From Flavobacteriaceae bacterium NBU2973 (GTDB lineage: Bacteria > Bacteroidota > Bacteroidia > Flavobacteriales > Flavobacteriaceae): a stretch of 64,000 bases of DNA. The notes beneath the pieces were generated by a model. That model ran no database searches. It saw only the letters and a list, made by a program, of their open reading frames with translations, and was not told the origin of the DNA. Each line of letters opens with the position of its first letter. Positions within the stretch are counted from its first letter, which is position 1. A program made the position numbers and the translations under genes. The stretch is from assembly GCA_026162565.1 (NCBI GenBank), contig JAOEIQ010000010.1, positions 62,001-126,000 of the forward strand. The letters run 5' to 3'. Shown one piece after another: positions 25,986-34,642 of this stretch.

Positions 25986-26531
25986 TTGAAAATAAATAAA
26001 TCTATAGATACTAATTTAGTAAGGCAATTTCAAGCTGGAAATACCAATGCTTTAAATCTATTAGTTAAACGTTGGCACAAGCGATTTTGTGAAAAGGCAT
26101 ATTGGATTGTTAAAGATGCAGATCAATCTAAAGATATAGCTCAAGAGAGTTGGAAGGTAATTATGGATAAAATTCATGATTTAAAAGAACCTGAAAAATT
26201 TAGTTATTGGGCTTCTAGAATTGTGTATTCAAAATCTCTAGATTTAATAAGAGCAAAAAACAAAAAACGACTTCAGTTAGAAGCATTTGCCAGAGAGCAA
26301 CAAGAAGACACTAATCAAGATACTACTAGTAATAGCTTATTAAAAACAGATCTTTTAAAATCAATAAAAAAGCTGCCAATTGTTCAACAGCAAGTTATTA
26401 AGTTGTTTTATGTAGAAGAGTATTCATTAAAGGAAATAAGTGATTTATTACAAATTTCTGTAGGAACTGTAAAATCAAGGTTGTTTCATGCGCGAGAAAA
26501 GTTAAAAACGATATTAAAAAAAAAGTATTAA
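25986..26531 (+). CDS. ECF-type RNA polymerase sigma-70 factor
   Basis: A 181-residue sigma factor with region 2 (DADQSKDIAQESWKVIMDKI) and region 4 (LPIVQQQVIKLFYVEEY, then LLQISVGTVKSRLFHAREKL). No ATG is available: an in-frame TAA at 25983-25985 immediately precedes the TTG at 25986, which I take as the start. A 9-codon ORF (25970-25999, MQPILIENK) starts with ATG just upstream in another frame and overlaps the beginning. The DUF6768 membrane protein downstream (67 bp) is the regular partner in flavobacteria and may be an anti-sigma factor; that role is inferred. Confidence 0.88.
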   Translation: MKINKSIDTNLVRQFQAGNTNALNLLVKRWHKRFCEKAYWIVKDADQSKDIAQESWKVIMDKIHDLKEPEKFSYWASRIVYSKSLDLIRAKNKKRLQLEAFAREQQEDTNQDTTSNSLLKTDLLKSIKKLPIVQQQVIKLFYVEEYSLKEISDLLQISVGTVKSRLFHAREKLKTILKKKY

Positions 26532-26535
26532 CATA

Positions 26536-26577
26536 TTCCCACTTTCATTTCGACAAGCTCAATGTGACACGTGGGAA
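26536..26577. repeat. Dispersed palindromic repeat between the sigma factor and DUF6768
   Basis: Arms TTCCCAC (26536-26542) and GTGGGAA (26571-26577) enclose CATTTCGACAAGCTCAATGT, the same core as the repeat at 16844-16864. It is therefore a composite of the two short repeat types seen at 18329 and 16806 and lies in the intercistronic space, where it could form an RNA hairpin. Confidence 0.65.
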
Positions 26578-26597
26578 GACTAAAATTAAAATGTATT

Positions 26598-26984
26598 ATG
26601 AAAACTAATATGGAAGAAATTGATGAATTAATTAAAGATACGCTTACACAGGAAGAAGCTAAATTTTATGACGAATTAGAGGAACAGAATGTATTTGAAA
26701 TGATTTTGGGAATCTTTAAAGGAAAGAATGCTTGGATAATTATACTCATGAACATTATAACTCTAATAGCTTTTGGGTTCTTTGTGTATTGTGCTATTCA
26801 GTTTTTTAATACAGAAGAAACGAATGAGCTTATTAAGTGGTCCGTTTTAGGTATATTCTGTATGCTAATGGTAAGCATGTTAAAACTATTTGCTTGGTTG
26901 CAAATGGACAAGAATGCTATACTACGCGAAATGAAACGTTTAGAGCTTCAAGTATCGTCTATTGCTTCAAAATTATCTGAATAG
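26598..26984 (+). CDS. DUF6768 family membrane protein, possible anti-sigma partner
   Basis: A 128-residue protein. An acidic helical N-terminus (EEIDELIKDTLTQEEAKFYD) is followed by two membrane helices (about residues 47-69 and 79-97 of the chosen product) and a C-terminal helix (MKRLELQVSSIASKL). The arrangement after an ECF sigma gene is typical for DUF6768 in flavobacteria, and the cytosolic N-terminal helix could bind the sigma factor. I chose the ATG at 26598; the GTG further upstream lies within the palindromic repeat. Confidence 0.78.
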   Translation: MKTNMEEIDELIKDTLTQEEAKFYDELEEQNVFEMILGIFKGKNAWIIILMNIITLIAFGFFVYCAIQFFNTEETNELIKWSVLGIFCMLMVSMLKLFAWLQMDKNAILREMKRLELQVSSIASKLSE

Positions 26985-26996
26985 TTAATCAAAAAG

Positions 26997-27230
26997 CTAT
27001 GCCTGCATTTCTGTAATAGCAGTTTCTATTACAGCTTTGGCTTTATCCACATTATCATCATGAACATATAAATCTTGAATGCCTTGAGAAAAAGTTCCGA
27101 AGCCTGCTAATCTAGCTGATTCAGCTTCATCTTTAATAATAGGATTAATACCTACTTTCTCTAATTCAGAAACTAAAAGTTGGACTAATAAAAAATTACC
27201 TGTGTATATTTTATTATAATGTGTTTCCAT
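26997..27230 (-). CDS. DUF2007 domain-containing putative signal-transducing protein
   Basis: A 77-residue protein with a beta-alpha-beta-beta-alpha pattern: METHYNKIYTGNFLLVQLLVSELE at the N-terminus (too short a family for strong motifs), a GIQDLYVHDDNVDKAKAVIE ending and a central ARLAGFGTF loop. It fits the small PII-like DUF2007 family. It is convergent with DUF6768, 12 bp away. Role unknown. Confidence 0.75.
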   Translation of the reverse strand: METHYNKIYTGNFLLVQLLVSELEKVGINPIIKDEAESARLAGFGTFSQGIQDLYVHDDNVDKAKAVIETAITEMQA

Positions 27231-27388
27231 AATTTTTTAATCTTTAATTGTTCCCTTAAGTTACAAAAAATTAATCAGATATTTTTGAAAAATATGCTAA
27301 TTAGTAATTGTTAGATTCTAAATTTTAGAACAAAAAAAATTTGATTTTCTTAATTATGACAAGCGAAATTATGAATGTCTAAAAAAGA

Positions 27389-27420
27389 CAAAATTTTAAG
27401 CTATATCAATTAAAATTTTG
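27389..27420. promoter_or_regulatory. 11-bp inverted repeat upstream of amt
   Basis: CAAAATTTTAA at 27389-27399 and TTAAAATTTTG at 27410-27420 are exact inverted copies with a 10-nt spacer, 41 bp before the amt ATG. The size and spacing suit a dimeric regulator or a hairpin in the leader; the composition is pure AT in the arms, so chance is not excluded. Confidence 0.4.
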
Positions 27421-27460
27421 CTGTAAATCCATTAAATTTATATCGCTAACTAAATAAATT

Positions 27461-28744
27461 ATGGGTAGAAAATTGAACTTCATTGTATTATCAATTCTTG
27501 TTTTGGTAATAGTAATTTGTGGAACAGAGTATCAAATTTTAGAGTCAAATTCCCAGATAGATTCCGGAGACACTGCTTGGATGATTGTTGCTACAGCTCT
27601 CGTGTTTTTAATGACTCCAGGTTTGGCATTTTTTTATGGAGGCATGGTAAATAAAAAGAGCGTTATCTCTACGATGCTTCAAAGTTTTGTTGCTTTGGGT
27701 GTAATCAGTGTACTTTGGGTCATTTTTGGGTTTAGTTTGGCTTTTGGTGATAGTTATTATGGTATTATTGGAGATCCGACAACCTATTTTTGTTTTAAAA
27801 ATGTGCTAGTATCTCCAAATCCAGATTTTGCCGAAACTATTCCGTTTTTATTATTCGCATTATTTCAATTAAAGTTTGCGATTATAACTCCAGCACTTAT
27901 TACTGGAAGTTTTGCAGAGCGTATTCGATTTAGAAGCTATATACTATTTATGGTATTATTCTCTATTGTTATTTATGCGCCTTTAGCTCATATGACGTGG
28001 CATCCTGATGGATTACTTCGCAATTGGGGTGTTTTAGATTTTGCTGGAGGAACCGTAGTACATATGTCTGCTGGTTTAGCAGCTTTAGCTGGAGCTATGT
28101 ATTTGGGAAAACGCAAGCATTTAATTGAGCGACCTGCTAATATTCCTTATGTAATTCTTGGAACAGGCTTATTATGGTTCGGTTGGTTTGGTTTTAATGC
28201 TGGATCAGCATTAGGTGCGAATACTGATGCAGTTATTGCCTTCTCTAATACAAACATTGCGTCTGCAACAAGTATGATAACTTGGTTGTTTTTTGAGCGT
28301 TTTTTTAATAGAAAAATGTCATCATTAGGTGCTTGTATTGGAGCAATAGTTGGTTTAGTTGCTATTACTCCAGCCGCAGGTTTTGTAACATTAGGGCAAA
28401 GTATTTTTATTGGTTTTGTCGCTGCAATTGTTAGTAATATAGCTATTCAATTAAATAAGCGATCTCAAATTGATGATACCCTAGATGTATTTCCAAGTCA
28501 TGGAGTAGGAGGAATTGTTGGTATGATTTTAACTGGAGTTTTAGCAAAAGATGTTGGTCTAATTTATGGAGAGACGCAAACATTCAAATACCATATGCTA
28601 GCTTTAGTTATTGTAGCTGTTTTTACATTTTTTGGGAGTTGGTTATTGTTTAAACTAGTTGATTTAATGATTCCTCTTCGAGTTCGTTTAGATCAAGAAG
28701 AAAGGGGATTGGATCTTTCTCAACATGGAGAAAATATAGAATAA
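27461..28744 (+). CDS. amt: Ammonium transporter (Amt/MEP/Rh family)
   Basis: A 427-residue inner-membrane ammonium channel with an N-terminal hydrophobic segment and eleven core helices. Diagnostic sites are DTAWMIVATALVFLMTPG at the start, the twin pore histidines in FAGGTVVHMSAGLAALAG and DVFPSHGVGGIVGMILTG, and GTGLLWFGWFGFNAGSA. It imports NH4+/NH3 as a trimer. No glnK/PII gene is adjacent, unlike many amt operons. A perfect inverted repeat lies upstream and a strong terminator downstream, so it is a single-gene unit. Confidence 0.95.
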   Translation: MGRKLNFIVLSILVLVIVICGTEYQILESNSQIDSGDTAWMIVATALVFLMTPGLAFFYGGMVNKKSVISTMLQSFVALGVISVLWVIFGFSLAFGDSYYGIIGDPTTYFCFKNVLVSPNPDFAETIPFLLFALFQLKFAIITPALITGSFAERIRFRSYILFMVLFSIVIYAPLAHMTWHPDGLLRNWGVLDFAGGTVVHMSAGLAALAGAMYLGKRKHLIERPANIPYVILGTGLLWFGWFGFNAGSALGANTDAVIAFSNTNIASATSMITWLFFERFFNRKMSSLGACIGAIVGLVAITPAAGFVTLGQSIFIGFVAAIVSNIAIQLNKRSQIDDTLDVFPSHGVGGIVGMILTGVLAKDVGLIYGETQTFKYHMLALVIVAVFTFFGSWLLFKLVDLMIPLRVRLDQEERGLDLSQHGENIE

Positions 28745-28764
28745 AATTTGTTTTGTTTAATATA

Positions 28765-28805
28765 GAAAAGAGGTACAGTTTTTTAGTACCTCTTTTCTTT
28801 TTTGT
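28765..28805 (+). terminator. Intrinsic terminator of amt
   Basis: A 12-bp perfect stem, GAAAAGAGGTAC (28765-28776) with GTACCTCTTTTC (28786-28797), 9-nt loop and a T-run after it, 20 bp downstream of the amt stop. Confidence 0.88.
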
Positions 28806-28860
28806 AAGCTATTTTGTTTTTGATTTTTGTACTTTTAACTATTAAAGTTTAAAAGCTAAC

Positions 28861-30291
28861 ATGACATTAATCGAAAGAATTAAAGCACTCCAAAAAATCT
28901 CTCAAGAACTCGAACCCAATGAGTCACAACGAAATGGTTTAATCAATAAAATTCACGAATATTCAAATTCATTTATTAATAGTTTAGATGAGGTAAAAAC
29001 GTTTTCTAGTAAACGTGAAAATACTGATAGATTAAAAATAACGAGTTCAAGAAAAACGCTAGATGAGATTATCGATATATACTCAGATGAGGTTGCTACC
29101 AAAGGTATAAATGCTGCCTCTGGAGGCCATTTAGGATATATTCCTGGAGGTGGAATATACACGGCTTCTATTTCAGATTATTTAGCAGATGTTACCAATG
29201 AATATGCTGGTGTATATTATGGTTCTCCTGGAGCAGTAGCTATTGAAAATGAGCTTTTAGATTGGATGAAAGGTGTTTTTGGGTTTCCTAAAACAGCAGT
29301 TGGAAATCTAACTTCTGGAGGTTCAATAGCCAATTTAGTAGCCTTAACTGCAGCAAGAGATAGGCATGGTATTAAGAACGATAAGATTACAAAAAGCGTT
29401 GTGTATTTAAGTCCACAAGTGCATCATTGTATACAGAAAGCGTTGAAAATTATTGGTCTTGAAGATGTTGTGATTAATTATTTAGAGTTAGATGATAACT
29501 CTAAAATTAAAACCAGTTCTCTCAAAGAGAAGATAGAAGCTGATAAGAAAAATGGATTAACTCCTTTTTTAGTTATTGCCTCTGCAGGAACTACAGATAC
29601 TGGAGCTATAGACCCTTTAAATGGCATCGCTGATATAGCTGAAGAACATAATATGTGGTACCATGTTGATGGTGCTTATGGAGGGTTTTTTATTTTATGT
29701 GAGTCTAAAAAGCAACTTTTTGCTGGTATAGAACGAGCAGATTCTTTAGTTATTGATCCACATAAAAGTTTGTTTTTGCCGTATGGTTTAGGTGCTGTTT
29801 TGGTAAAAGATAAAGAAGCAGTTTACCATTCTCATGTTTATCGAGCTAATTACATGCAAGATGCAGTAAAAGAAGATATTGTTATTTCTCCAGCTGATGT
29901 CTCCCCCGAACTTACTAAACACTTTCGTGGCTTGCGGTTATGGTTGCCATTAAAGCTTCATGGAATTGAACCATTTGCTGCTTGTTTAGAAGAAAAACTA
30001 TTACTGACACAATATTTTAGAGAACGTTTACTATCTATTGGTTTTAAAGTTGGTCCAGAACCTGATTTGTCAGTTAGCTACTTTTGGTATCCTGCTACAA
30101 ATGAAAATAGTTTTAATGAGAAGCTCATGCAAGGCATTCATAACGATGGTGACATCTTTTTAAGTTCAACTATAATTGATGGTAGATTTGTAATTAGAAT
30201 GGCAATTCTATCCTTTAGAACAAAAATTCATACTATAGATAAAACTATTGAAATGATAGAAAGAGTGTTAAAGCAAATTGAAAATAACTAG
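28861..30291 (+). CDS. PLP-dependent group II amino acid decarboxylase family protein
   Basis: A 476-residue enzyme of the aromatic-L-amino-acid/glutamate decarboxylase family. The fold is complete: substrate/PLP region GNLTSGGSIANLVALTAARD, YLSPQVHHCIQKAL with the ring-stacking His, WYHVDGAYGGFF with the PLP-pairing Asp, and the Schiff-base lysine in DPHKSLFLPYGLG. Substrate (tryptophan, tyrosine, DOPA or another acid) cannot be read from the sequence. It stands alone after the amt terminator and ends two bases before the convergent membrane-protein gene. Confidence 0.88.
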   Translation: MTLIERIKALQKISQELEPNESQRNGLINKIHEYSNSFINSLDEVKTFSSKRENTDRLKITSSRKTLDEIIDIYSDEVATKGINAASGGHLGYIPGGGIYTASISDYLADVTNEYAGVYYGSPGAVAIENELLDWMKGVFGFPKTAVGNLTSGGSIANLVALTAARDRHGIKNDKITKSVVYLSPQVHHCIQKALKIIGLEDVVINYLELDDNSKIKTSSLKEKIEADKKNGLTPFLVIASAGTTDTGAIDPLNGIADIAEEHNMWYHVDGAYGGFFILCESKKQLFAGIERADSLVIDPHKSLFLPYGLGAVLVKDKEAVYHSHVYRANYMQDAVKEDIVISPADVSPELTKHFRGLRLWLPLKLHGIEPFAACLEEKLLLTQYFRERLLSIGFKVGPEPDLSVSYFWYPATNENSFNEKLMQGIHNDGDIFLSSTIIDGRFVIRMAILSFRTKIHTIDKTIEMIERVLKQIENN

Positions 30292-30292
30292 C

Positions 30293-31015
30293 CTATCCAT
30301 TGTAATGCTTACTATCCCAATTAGCTATGCTTACATTTTTTCCTCTAGAAATGCCATAGTAAATAATAATACCAACTACCGATTTAAACATAAATAAGAA
30401 TAAAATTAAAAAGGTTGAAGGGTCTACAGCAGTATTACCATGAGGTACTAAAAAGGTCAAAAATATACTCGCTATTAAAGCAGATACTACTAATGAACTC
30501 AAATTTCTAAAAGGATACATTTTAATTTTTCTAAAAGGACTCAAATCATTTCCCCATTTATGAATTTTGTAATAATAGCCATTTCCTATTGACGCAAATA
30601 GGATAGGATCATCATAGTTTTCAAGTTTTAACAGTTTGGCAGGAGCAATAATCTTAAAATCATTCACTGTGATATCATGCTCTTTTTCTAACTTTTTTAT
30701 TTCAGAAATCGCTTCGTAAGGAAAATCACCTTTAAAAAAATGACTATCTAAAAATCGAAGTCTATAATCTACACAAAGCATTTTTATAGCACTTATGTGA
30801 TATATGCGATTAGTGTCAAGTAACTCGAAATTGAATTTATTTTTAACGCCTTTATTAGGCTCTTTTAGCGCAGATTCAATCTGTTGTTCATACTCATTAT
30901 CTTCTTGAAGTATATTAAAAACCTCTTCAAGAATATCATTTTTCTTATTAAAATAGGATTGCTTTTTATTAAGCTTATCCAACAAATTAAGGGTGCCAAA
31001 TCTCATAACATGCAT
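30293..31015 (-). CDS. Conserved-looking hypothetical membrane protein
   Basis: A 240-residue protein I cannot place in a family. The first 170 residues are soluble, with a helical start (LNKKQSYFNKKNDILEEVF) and a mixed alpha/beta region containing LFASIGNGYYYKIHKWGND. Two membrane helices follow (about residues 177-196 and 206-226), and the C-terminus is a short hydrophilic tail. Another in-frame ATG at codon 4 is possible. It is placed after pheT on the same strand with a 65-bp gap; co-transcription is possible. Confidence 0.65.
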   Translation of the reverse strand: MHVMRFGTLNLLDKLNKKQSYFNKKNDILEEVFNILQEDNEYEQQIESALKEPNKGVKNKFNFELLDTNRIYHISAIKMLCVDYRLRFLDSHFFKGDFPYEAISEIKKLEKEHDITVNDFKIIAPAKLLKLENYDDPILFASIGNGYYYKIHKWGNDLSPFRKIKMYPFRNLSSLVVSALIASIFLTFLVPHGNTAVDPSTFLILFLFMFKSVVGIIIYYGISRGKNVSIANWDSKHYNG

Positions 31016-31080
31016 TTTTTCTATAAAAATAAGGCATAATTATAAGAAGCACAAAAGCTTATAATAAAAGATGCGGATAG

Positions 31081-33504
31081 TTATCTCAATTCTGCACCAA
31101 GCTGTTTTTCAAAATTCGCTTGAAGCTTATTCATTATTTTATCAATCTGCTTATCAGTGAGCGTTTTGTTTTCATCTTGAAGCGTAAAACTCACGGCATA
31201 ACTCTTTTTACCTTTAGGTAAGTTTTTGCCTTGATATACATCAAATAAACTCACCTCTTTTAAAAGTTGCTTTTCAGTTTGTTTAGCAATTGTATGTATA
31301 GCATCAAATGACACACCATCATCCAGAAGTAAAGCAAAATCACGACGTACTTCAGGGTATTTTGATATATCTGATACTTTAATAGATTTACCAGAAACCA
31401 CTTTTAAAATAGTATCCCAATTTACATCTGCATATAGGACTTCTTGATCGATGTCAAAATGTTTTAAAATAGACTTTTTAACAATTCCAAAATCTACTAA
31501 TTTAATTTTACCAAATCCTAGTTGTAATCCTTCACTAAACACATCATTTTTAATTGGTGAGGCTTTAGCATTACTAATACCTAAACGTTCTAATAAAGCA
31601 ATAATAATGCCTTTAAAATAAAAGAAATCTCCTTTTTTGGTTTCTGAATACCAACTTTCGGAAGCTTTATTTCCTGTTATGATTAATGATAAATGCTTAT
31701 GTTCTTCACGTTCGTTATATTGATGATACGTTTTACCAAATTCAAATAGTTTTAAATCCAGTTGACGTCTATTTATATTATGCGATACAGCTTCTAATCC
31801 ACTAAATAACATACTTTGTCTCATAACAGACAGATCGTTACTCAATGGGTTGAGCATAGTAACATTATTAGCTTCTTTTAATTGCTCACTCAATTCAATA
31901 TAAACTGGAGTTGTTAATGAATTCGATAATATTTCATTAAACCCTTGAGCAGCTAATTGACTACCAACTACATTCTGAATTTTATGATCTTCAGTTTTAG
32001 AAGAGTAGGAGATAGACGCATTTAATTTGCTTGTAATTGCAATATTATTGTAGCCATACACACGAAGGATTTCTTCAATAATATCAGATTCACGTTGCAC
32101 ATCGTTTCTATAAGCAGGAACAGTTAATCCTAAACCAGCTTCAGTAACATTATTAACTTTAATTTCAAGAGAGGTAAGGATGCTTTTAATGGTTTCTTTT
32201 GGAATTTCTTCTCCAATTAATTTTTTAGCATTTTCAAAACTTAAGCGAACTTGAAAATCTTCAATCTTTTTTGGATACATATCCACAACATCACTTGTAA
32301 TTTCTCCTCCAGCTAATTCTTGTATCAACAATGCGGCACGCTTTAGTGCATATTCTGTAATATTTGGATCGATTCCCCTTTCAAATCTAAAAGACGCATC
32401 TGTATTTAAGCCATGACGCTTGGCAGTTTTTCTAATAAATACAGGATTAAAATACGCACTTTCTAAAAAGATACTAGTTGTACCTTCAGTAACACCAGAG
32501 TGAATACCTCCAAAAACACCAGCAATACACATTGGTTTTTCAGCATCACAAATCATTAAATCGTCTTCATGTAATTCGCGTTCTACTTCATCAAGTGTTA
32601 TGAATTTTGTACCAGCTTTTAATGTTTTAACAACTACTTTATTTCCTGTTATTTTTGTAGCGTCAAATGCATGAAGTGGTTGCCCAAGCTCATGTAGTAC
32701 ATAGTTAGTCGCATCAACAACATTATTAATTGGCGATAAACCTATAGCTTTTAAACGGTTTTGTAACCAAGCAGGTGAATCGGCAACTTTTAAACCAGAA
32801 ATAGTAACACCACAATAGCGAGGTGCTTTTTCTTTATCCTGAACATCCACATCAATCTTTAATGTTCTATTATCTGTATGAAAAGCGCTAACAGAAGGCG
32901 TAATGAGTTCACGATTTATTTCTTTCTGTAATAAACCAGCTTTTAAATCGCGAGCCACACCAAAATGACTCATAGCATCAGCACGATTTGGAGTAAGTCC
33001 AATTTCAAAAACCTGATCATTTTCTATATCAAAAATATCAGCAGCTCGAGTACCCACTTTTATGTTTTTGTCTAAAACAAGAATCCCATCATGCGATTTA
33101 CCAAGACCTAATTCATCTTCAGCGCAAATCATTCCGTGGCTTTCTTCACCGCGAATTTTTCCTTTTTTTATTTCCCAAGCTTTACCATCTTCAGTATATA
33201 AAGTTGTACCAATGGTTGCTACAGGTACTTTTTGTCCAGCAGCAACATTAGGAGCGCCACAAACAATTTGAACAGGTTCACCAGCTCCAATATCTACAGT
33301 TGTTACTTTTAACTTATCTGCATTAGCGTGTTTTTCACACGTTAATACCTCACCAACTACAACACCTTCTAATCCACCTTTTACAGATTGATACGATTCG
33401 ATGCCTTCTATTTCTAAACCAAGATCTGTTAAAAGCTCTCCAGTTTTTTCAGCGTCCCAATCTGTTTTAATAAATTGCTTTAACCAATTATATGAAATCT
33501 TCAT
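31081..33504 (-). CDS. pheT: Phenylalanine--tRNA ligase beta subunit
   Basis: An 807-residue subunit of the heterotetrameric enzyme that charges tRNA-Phe. Domains in order: B1 with an EMAP/Myf-type tRNA-binding OB fold (GVVVGEVLTCEKHANADKLK, VCGAPNVAAG), B3/B4 editing domain (APRYCGVTISGLKV), B5 (LSFENAKKLIGEEI), catalytic-like core (FEFGKTYHQYNE) and the C-terminal ferredoxin-like anticodon-binding domain (SKYPEVRRDFALLLDDGVSF, YQGKNLPKGKKSYAVSF). Length is typical. The alpha subunit pheS is not in the window, as is common in Bacteroidetes. A good promoter lies upstream. Confidence 0.97.
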   Translation of the reverse strand: MKISYNWLKQFIKTDWDAEKTGELLTDLGLEIEGIESYQSVKGGLEGVVVGEVLTCEKHANADKLKVTTVDIGAGEPVQIVCGAPNVAAGQKVPVATIGTTLYTEDGKAWEIKKGKIRGEESHGMICAEDELGLGKSHDGILVLDKNIKVGTRAADIFDIENDQVFEIGLTPNRADAMSHFGVARDLKAGLLQKEINRELITPSVSAFHTDNRTLKIDVDVQDKEKAPRYCGVTISGLKVADSPAWLQNRLKAIGLSPINNVVDATNYVLHELGQPLHAFDATKITGNKVVVKTLKAGTKFITLDEVERELHEDDLMICDAEKPMCIAGVFGGIHSGVTEGTTSIFLESAYFNPVFIRKTAKRHGLNTDASFRFERGIDPNITEYALKRAALLIQELAGGEITSDVVDMYPKKIEDFQVRLSFENAKKLIGEEIPKETIKSILTSLEIKVNNVTEAGLGLTVPAYRNDVQRESDIIEEILRVYGYNNIAITSKLNASISYSSKTEDHKIQNVVGSQLAAQGFNEILSNSLTTPVYIELSEQLKEANNVTMLNPLSNDLSVMRQSMLFSGLEAVSHNINRRQLDLKLFEFGKTYHQYNEREEHKHLSLIITGNKASESWYSETKKGDFFYFKGIIIALLERLGISNAKASPIKNDVFSEGLQLGFGKIKLVDFGIVKKSILKHFDIDQEVLYADVNWDTILKVVSGKSIKVSDISKYPEVRRDFALLLDDGVSFDAIHTIAKQTEKQLLKEVSLFDVYQGKNLPKGKKSYAVSFTLQDENKTLTDKQIDKIMNKLQANFEKQLGAELR

Positions 33505-33526
33505 TACCTACTTTTAAGTGAAGCAG

Positions 33527-33556
33527 CAAAGATAAAATATTGATTGGAGCATTCAA
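33527..33556 (-). promoter_or_regulatory. Promoter of pheT
   Basis: On the minus strand, TTG (33556-33554) is followed after 19 bp by TATCTTTG (33534-33527), a full match to the Bacteroidetes consensus TTG-N19..23-TAnnTTTG. It lies 23 bp before the pheT ATG, so the leader is short. Confidence 0.7.
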
Positions 33557-33608
33557 ATAATGGCACATAAATTGTATATTTAAAATCGTAAAATTTAAAA
33601 CTCACAGA

Positions 33609-33815
33609 ATGAAAGCATTAACACGAATTTTTATGGTGGTTTTAGTCATTGGGCTATTATCCTGTAGAGATACCAAAAAAGAAGAAGAAGAAGAAACTCA
33701 AGCTGCTGTTGAAGAAATTGAAGCCGTTGAAGCTGAAGTTGAGGAAATATCAGACGAGGTTGATAAAGATGTAAAAGAATTAGAAGACGCATTAGACGAA
33801 TTAGATAACAATTAA
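33609..33815 (+). CDS. Small acidic lipoprotein
   Basis: A 68-residue lipoprotein: signal MKALTRIFMVVLVIGLLSC with the lipobox cysteine at 19, then RDTKKEEEEE and an Ala/Glu/Val-rich helix with heptad-like periodicity to the end (EVEEISDEVDKDVKELEDAL). The mature part is short (about 50 residues) and strongly acidic, similar to Lpp-like or small helical lipoproteins. The next gene starts 10 bp downstream and encodes a very charged exported protein, so the pair may act together in the envelope. Family unknown. Confidence 0.75.
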   Translation: MKALTRIFMVVLVIGLLSCRDTKKEEEEETQAAVEEIEAVEAEVEEISDEVDKDVKELEDALDELDNN

Positions 33816-33825
33816 AATAGATACA

Positions 33826-34536
33826 ATGAAACAGTTTAAGTACATATTATTACTAACAGGATTATTATTTGTGGCTAATAATCAATCGGTTTTAGCTCAA
33901 GAAAAAGTTCAAGAAGTAAAGAGCAAGAAGGCCCTTAAAATGCAGGAAAAACAAGCTAGAAAAGAGGCTAAATTGCAAGTGAGAGAAGAGAATGATGCTT
34001 TTAAAGATGAGATGGAAGCTATGAAAGAAAAAATGAAGGATGCCTCTCCTGAAGAAAAAGAAGCGATGAAGACTAAAATGCGAGAGATGAAAGAATCTAA
34101 AATGAACGAGATGAGAGTTCAAAAAAAGAAGGATTTGCATGAAGGACACAATCACGCTAAAAAGAAGATTGAACTAAAAGAAAATAATGGGAAGGCACAT
34201 GCTTATGGTAAAAATAAAGGAGAACTTAAAGGCAAAGCTTTCGGTCAGGCTAGAGCAGAAGATGCAAGACAAAAAATCAAGTTAAGCGAAGAGCGAATTA
34301 ATAAAAGACGTCGTGTATTAGTAGATGGTAATTCAAGAATTGAAGCTGCAAAGCAGCGATTAGAAAAAGCAAAAGCTGAAGGGAAAATTACTCCTGAAGA
34401 TATTGCTAAAAGAGAGGCTGCGATTAAAAAAGCTGAAGAGAAGCTAAAAAAGGCAAAAACGACTATTAATACTAGTGAGGAGCGAATTTCTAAACAACGT
34501 TCGCGTTTGAGAAAATTAGACGATAAAGAAAATTAA
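33826..34536 (+). CDS. Exported, highly charged helical protein
   Basis: A 236-residue protein with a signal peptide ending SVLAQ (about 25 residues). The mature chain is nearly all Lys, Glu, Arg, Ala and Met, with almost no hydrophobic core and long alpha-helical/coiled-coil stretches (residues 35-105 and 150-236). A His-containing linker (HEGHNHAKKKIE) separates two halves. I do not recognise a family. With the acidic lipoprotein immediately upstream, a complex between the acidic anchor and this basic protein is possible (inference). A good terminator follows. Confidence 0.75.
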   Translation: MKQFKYILLLTGLLFVANNQSVLAQEKVQEVKSKKALKMQEKQARKEAKLQVREENDAFKDEMEAMKEKMKDASPEEKEAMKTKMREMKESKMNEMRVQKKKDLHEGHNHAKKKIELKENNGKAHAYGKNKGELKGKAFGQARAEDARQKIKLSEERINKRRRVLVDGNSRIEAAKQRLEKAKAEGKITPEDIAKREAAIKKAEEKLKKAKTTINTSEERISKQRSRLRKLDDKEN

Positions 34537-34556
34537 TAGTTTTAATTTTATAGTAC

Positions 34557-34587
34557 AAAAAGCACAATATCTATTGTGCTTTTTTTT
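34557..34587 (+). terminator. Intrinsic terminator after the charged-protein pair
   Basis: Stem AAAAAGCACAAT (34557-34568) and ATTGTGCTTTTT (34573-34584) with a 4-nt loop and further Ts. It ends the 33609-34536 operon and separates it from the TlpA-like gene. Confidence 0.88.
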
Positions 34588-34642
34588 ATATGTAAGTATT
34601 TTGTTGTTATTTCGAACTACAGTTATTAAAACTCTCTTTTTT

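Noticed and set aside
31039-31065. 8-bp inverted repeat (ATTATAAG / CTTATAAT) after pheT
   Set aside because: Pure AT arms, 11-nt loop and no T-run; not convincing as a terminator.
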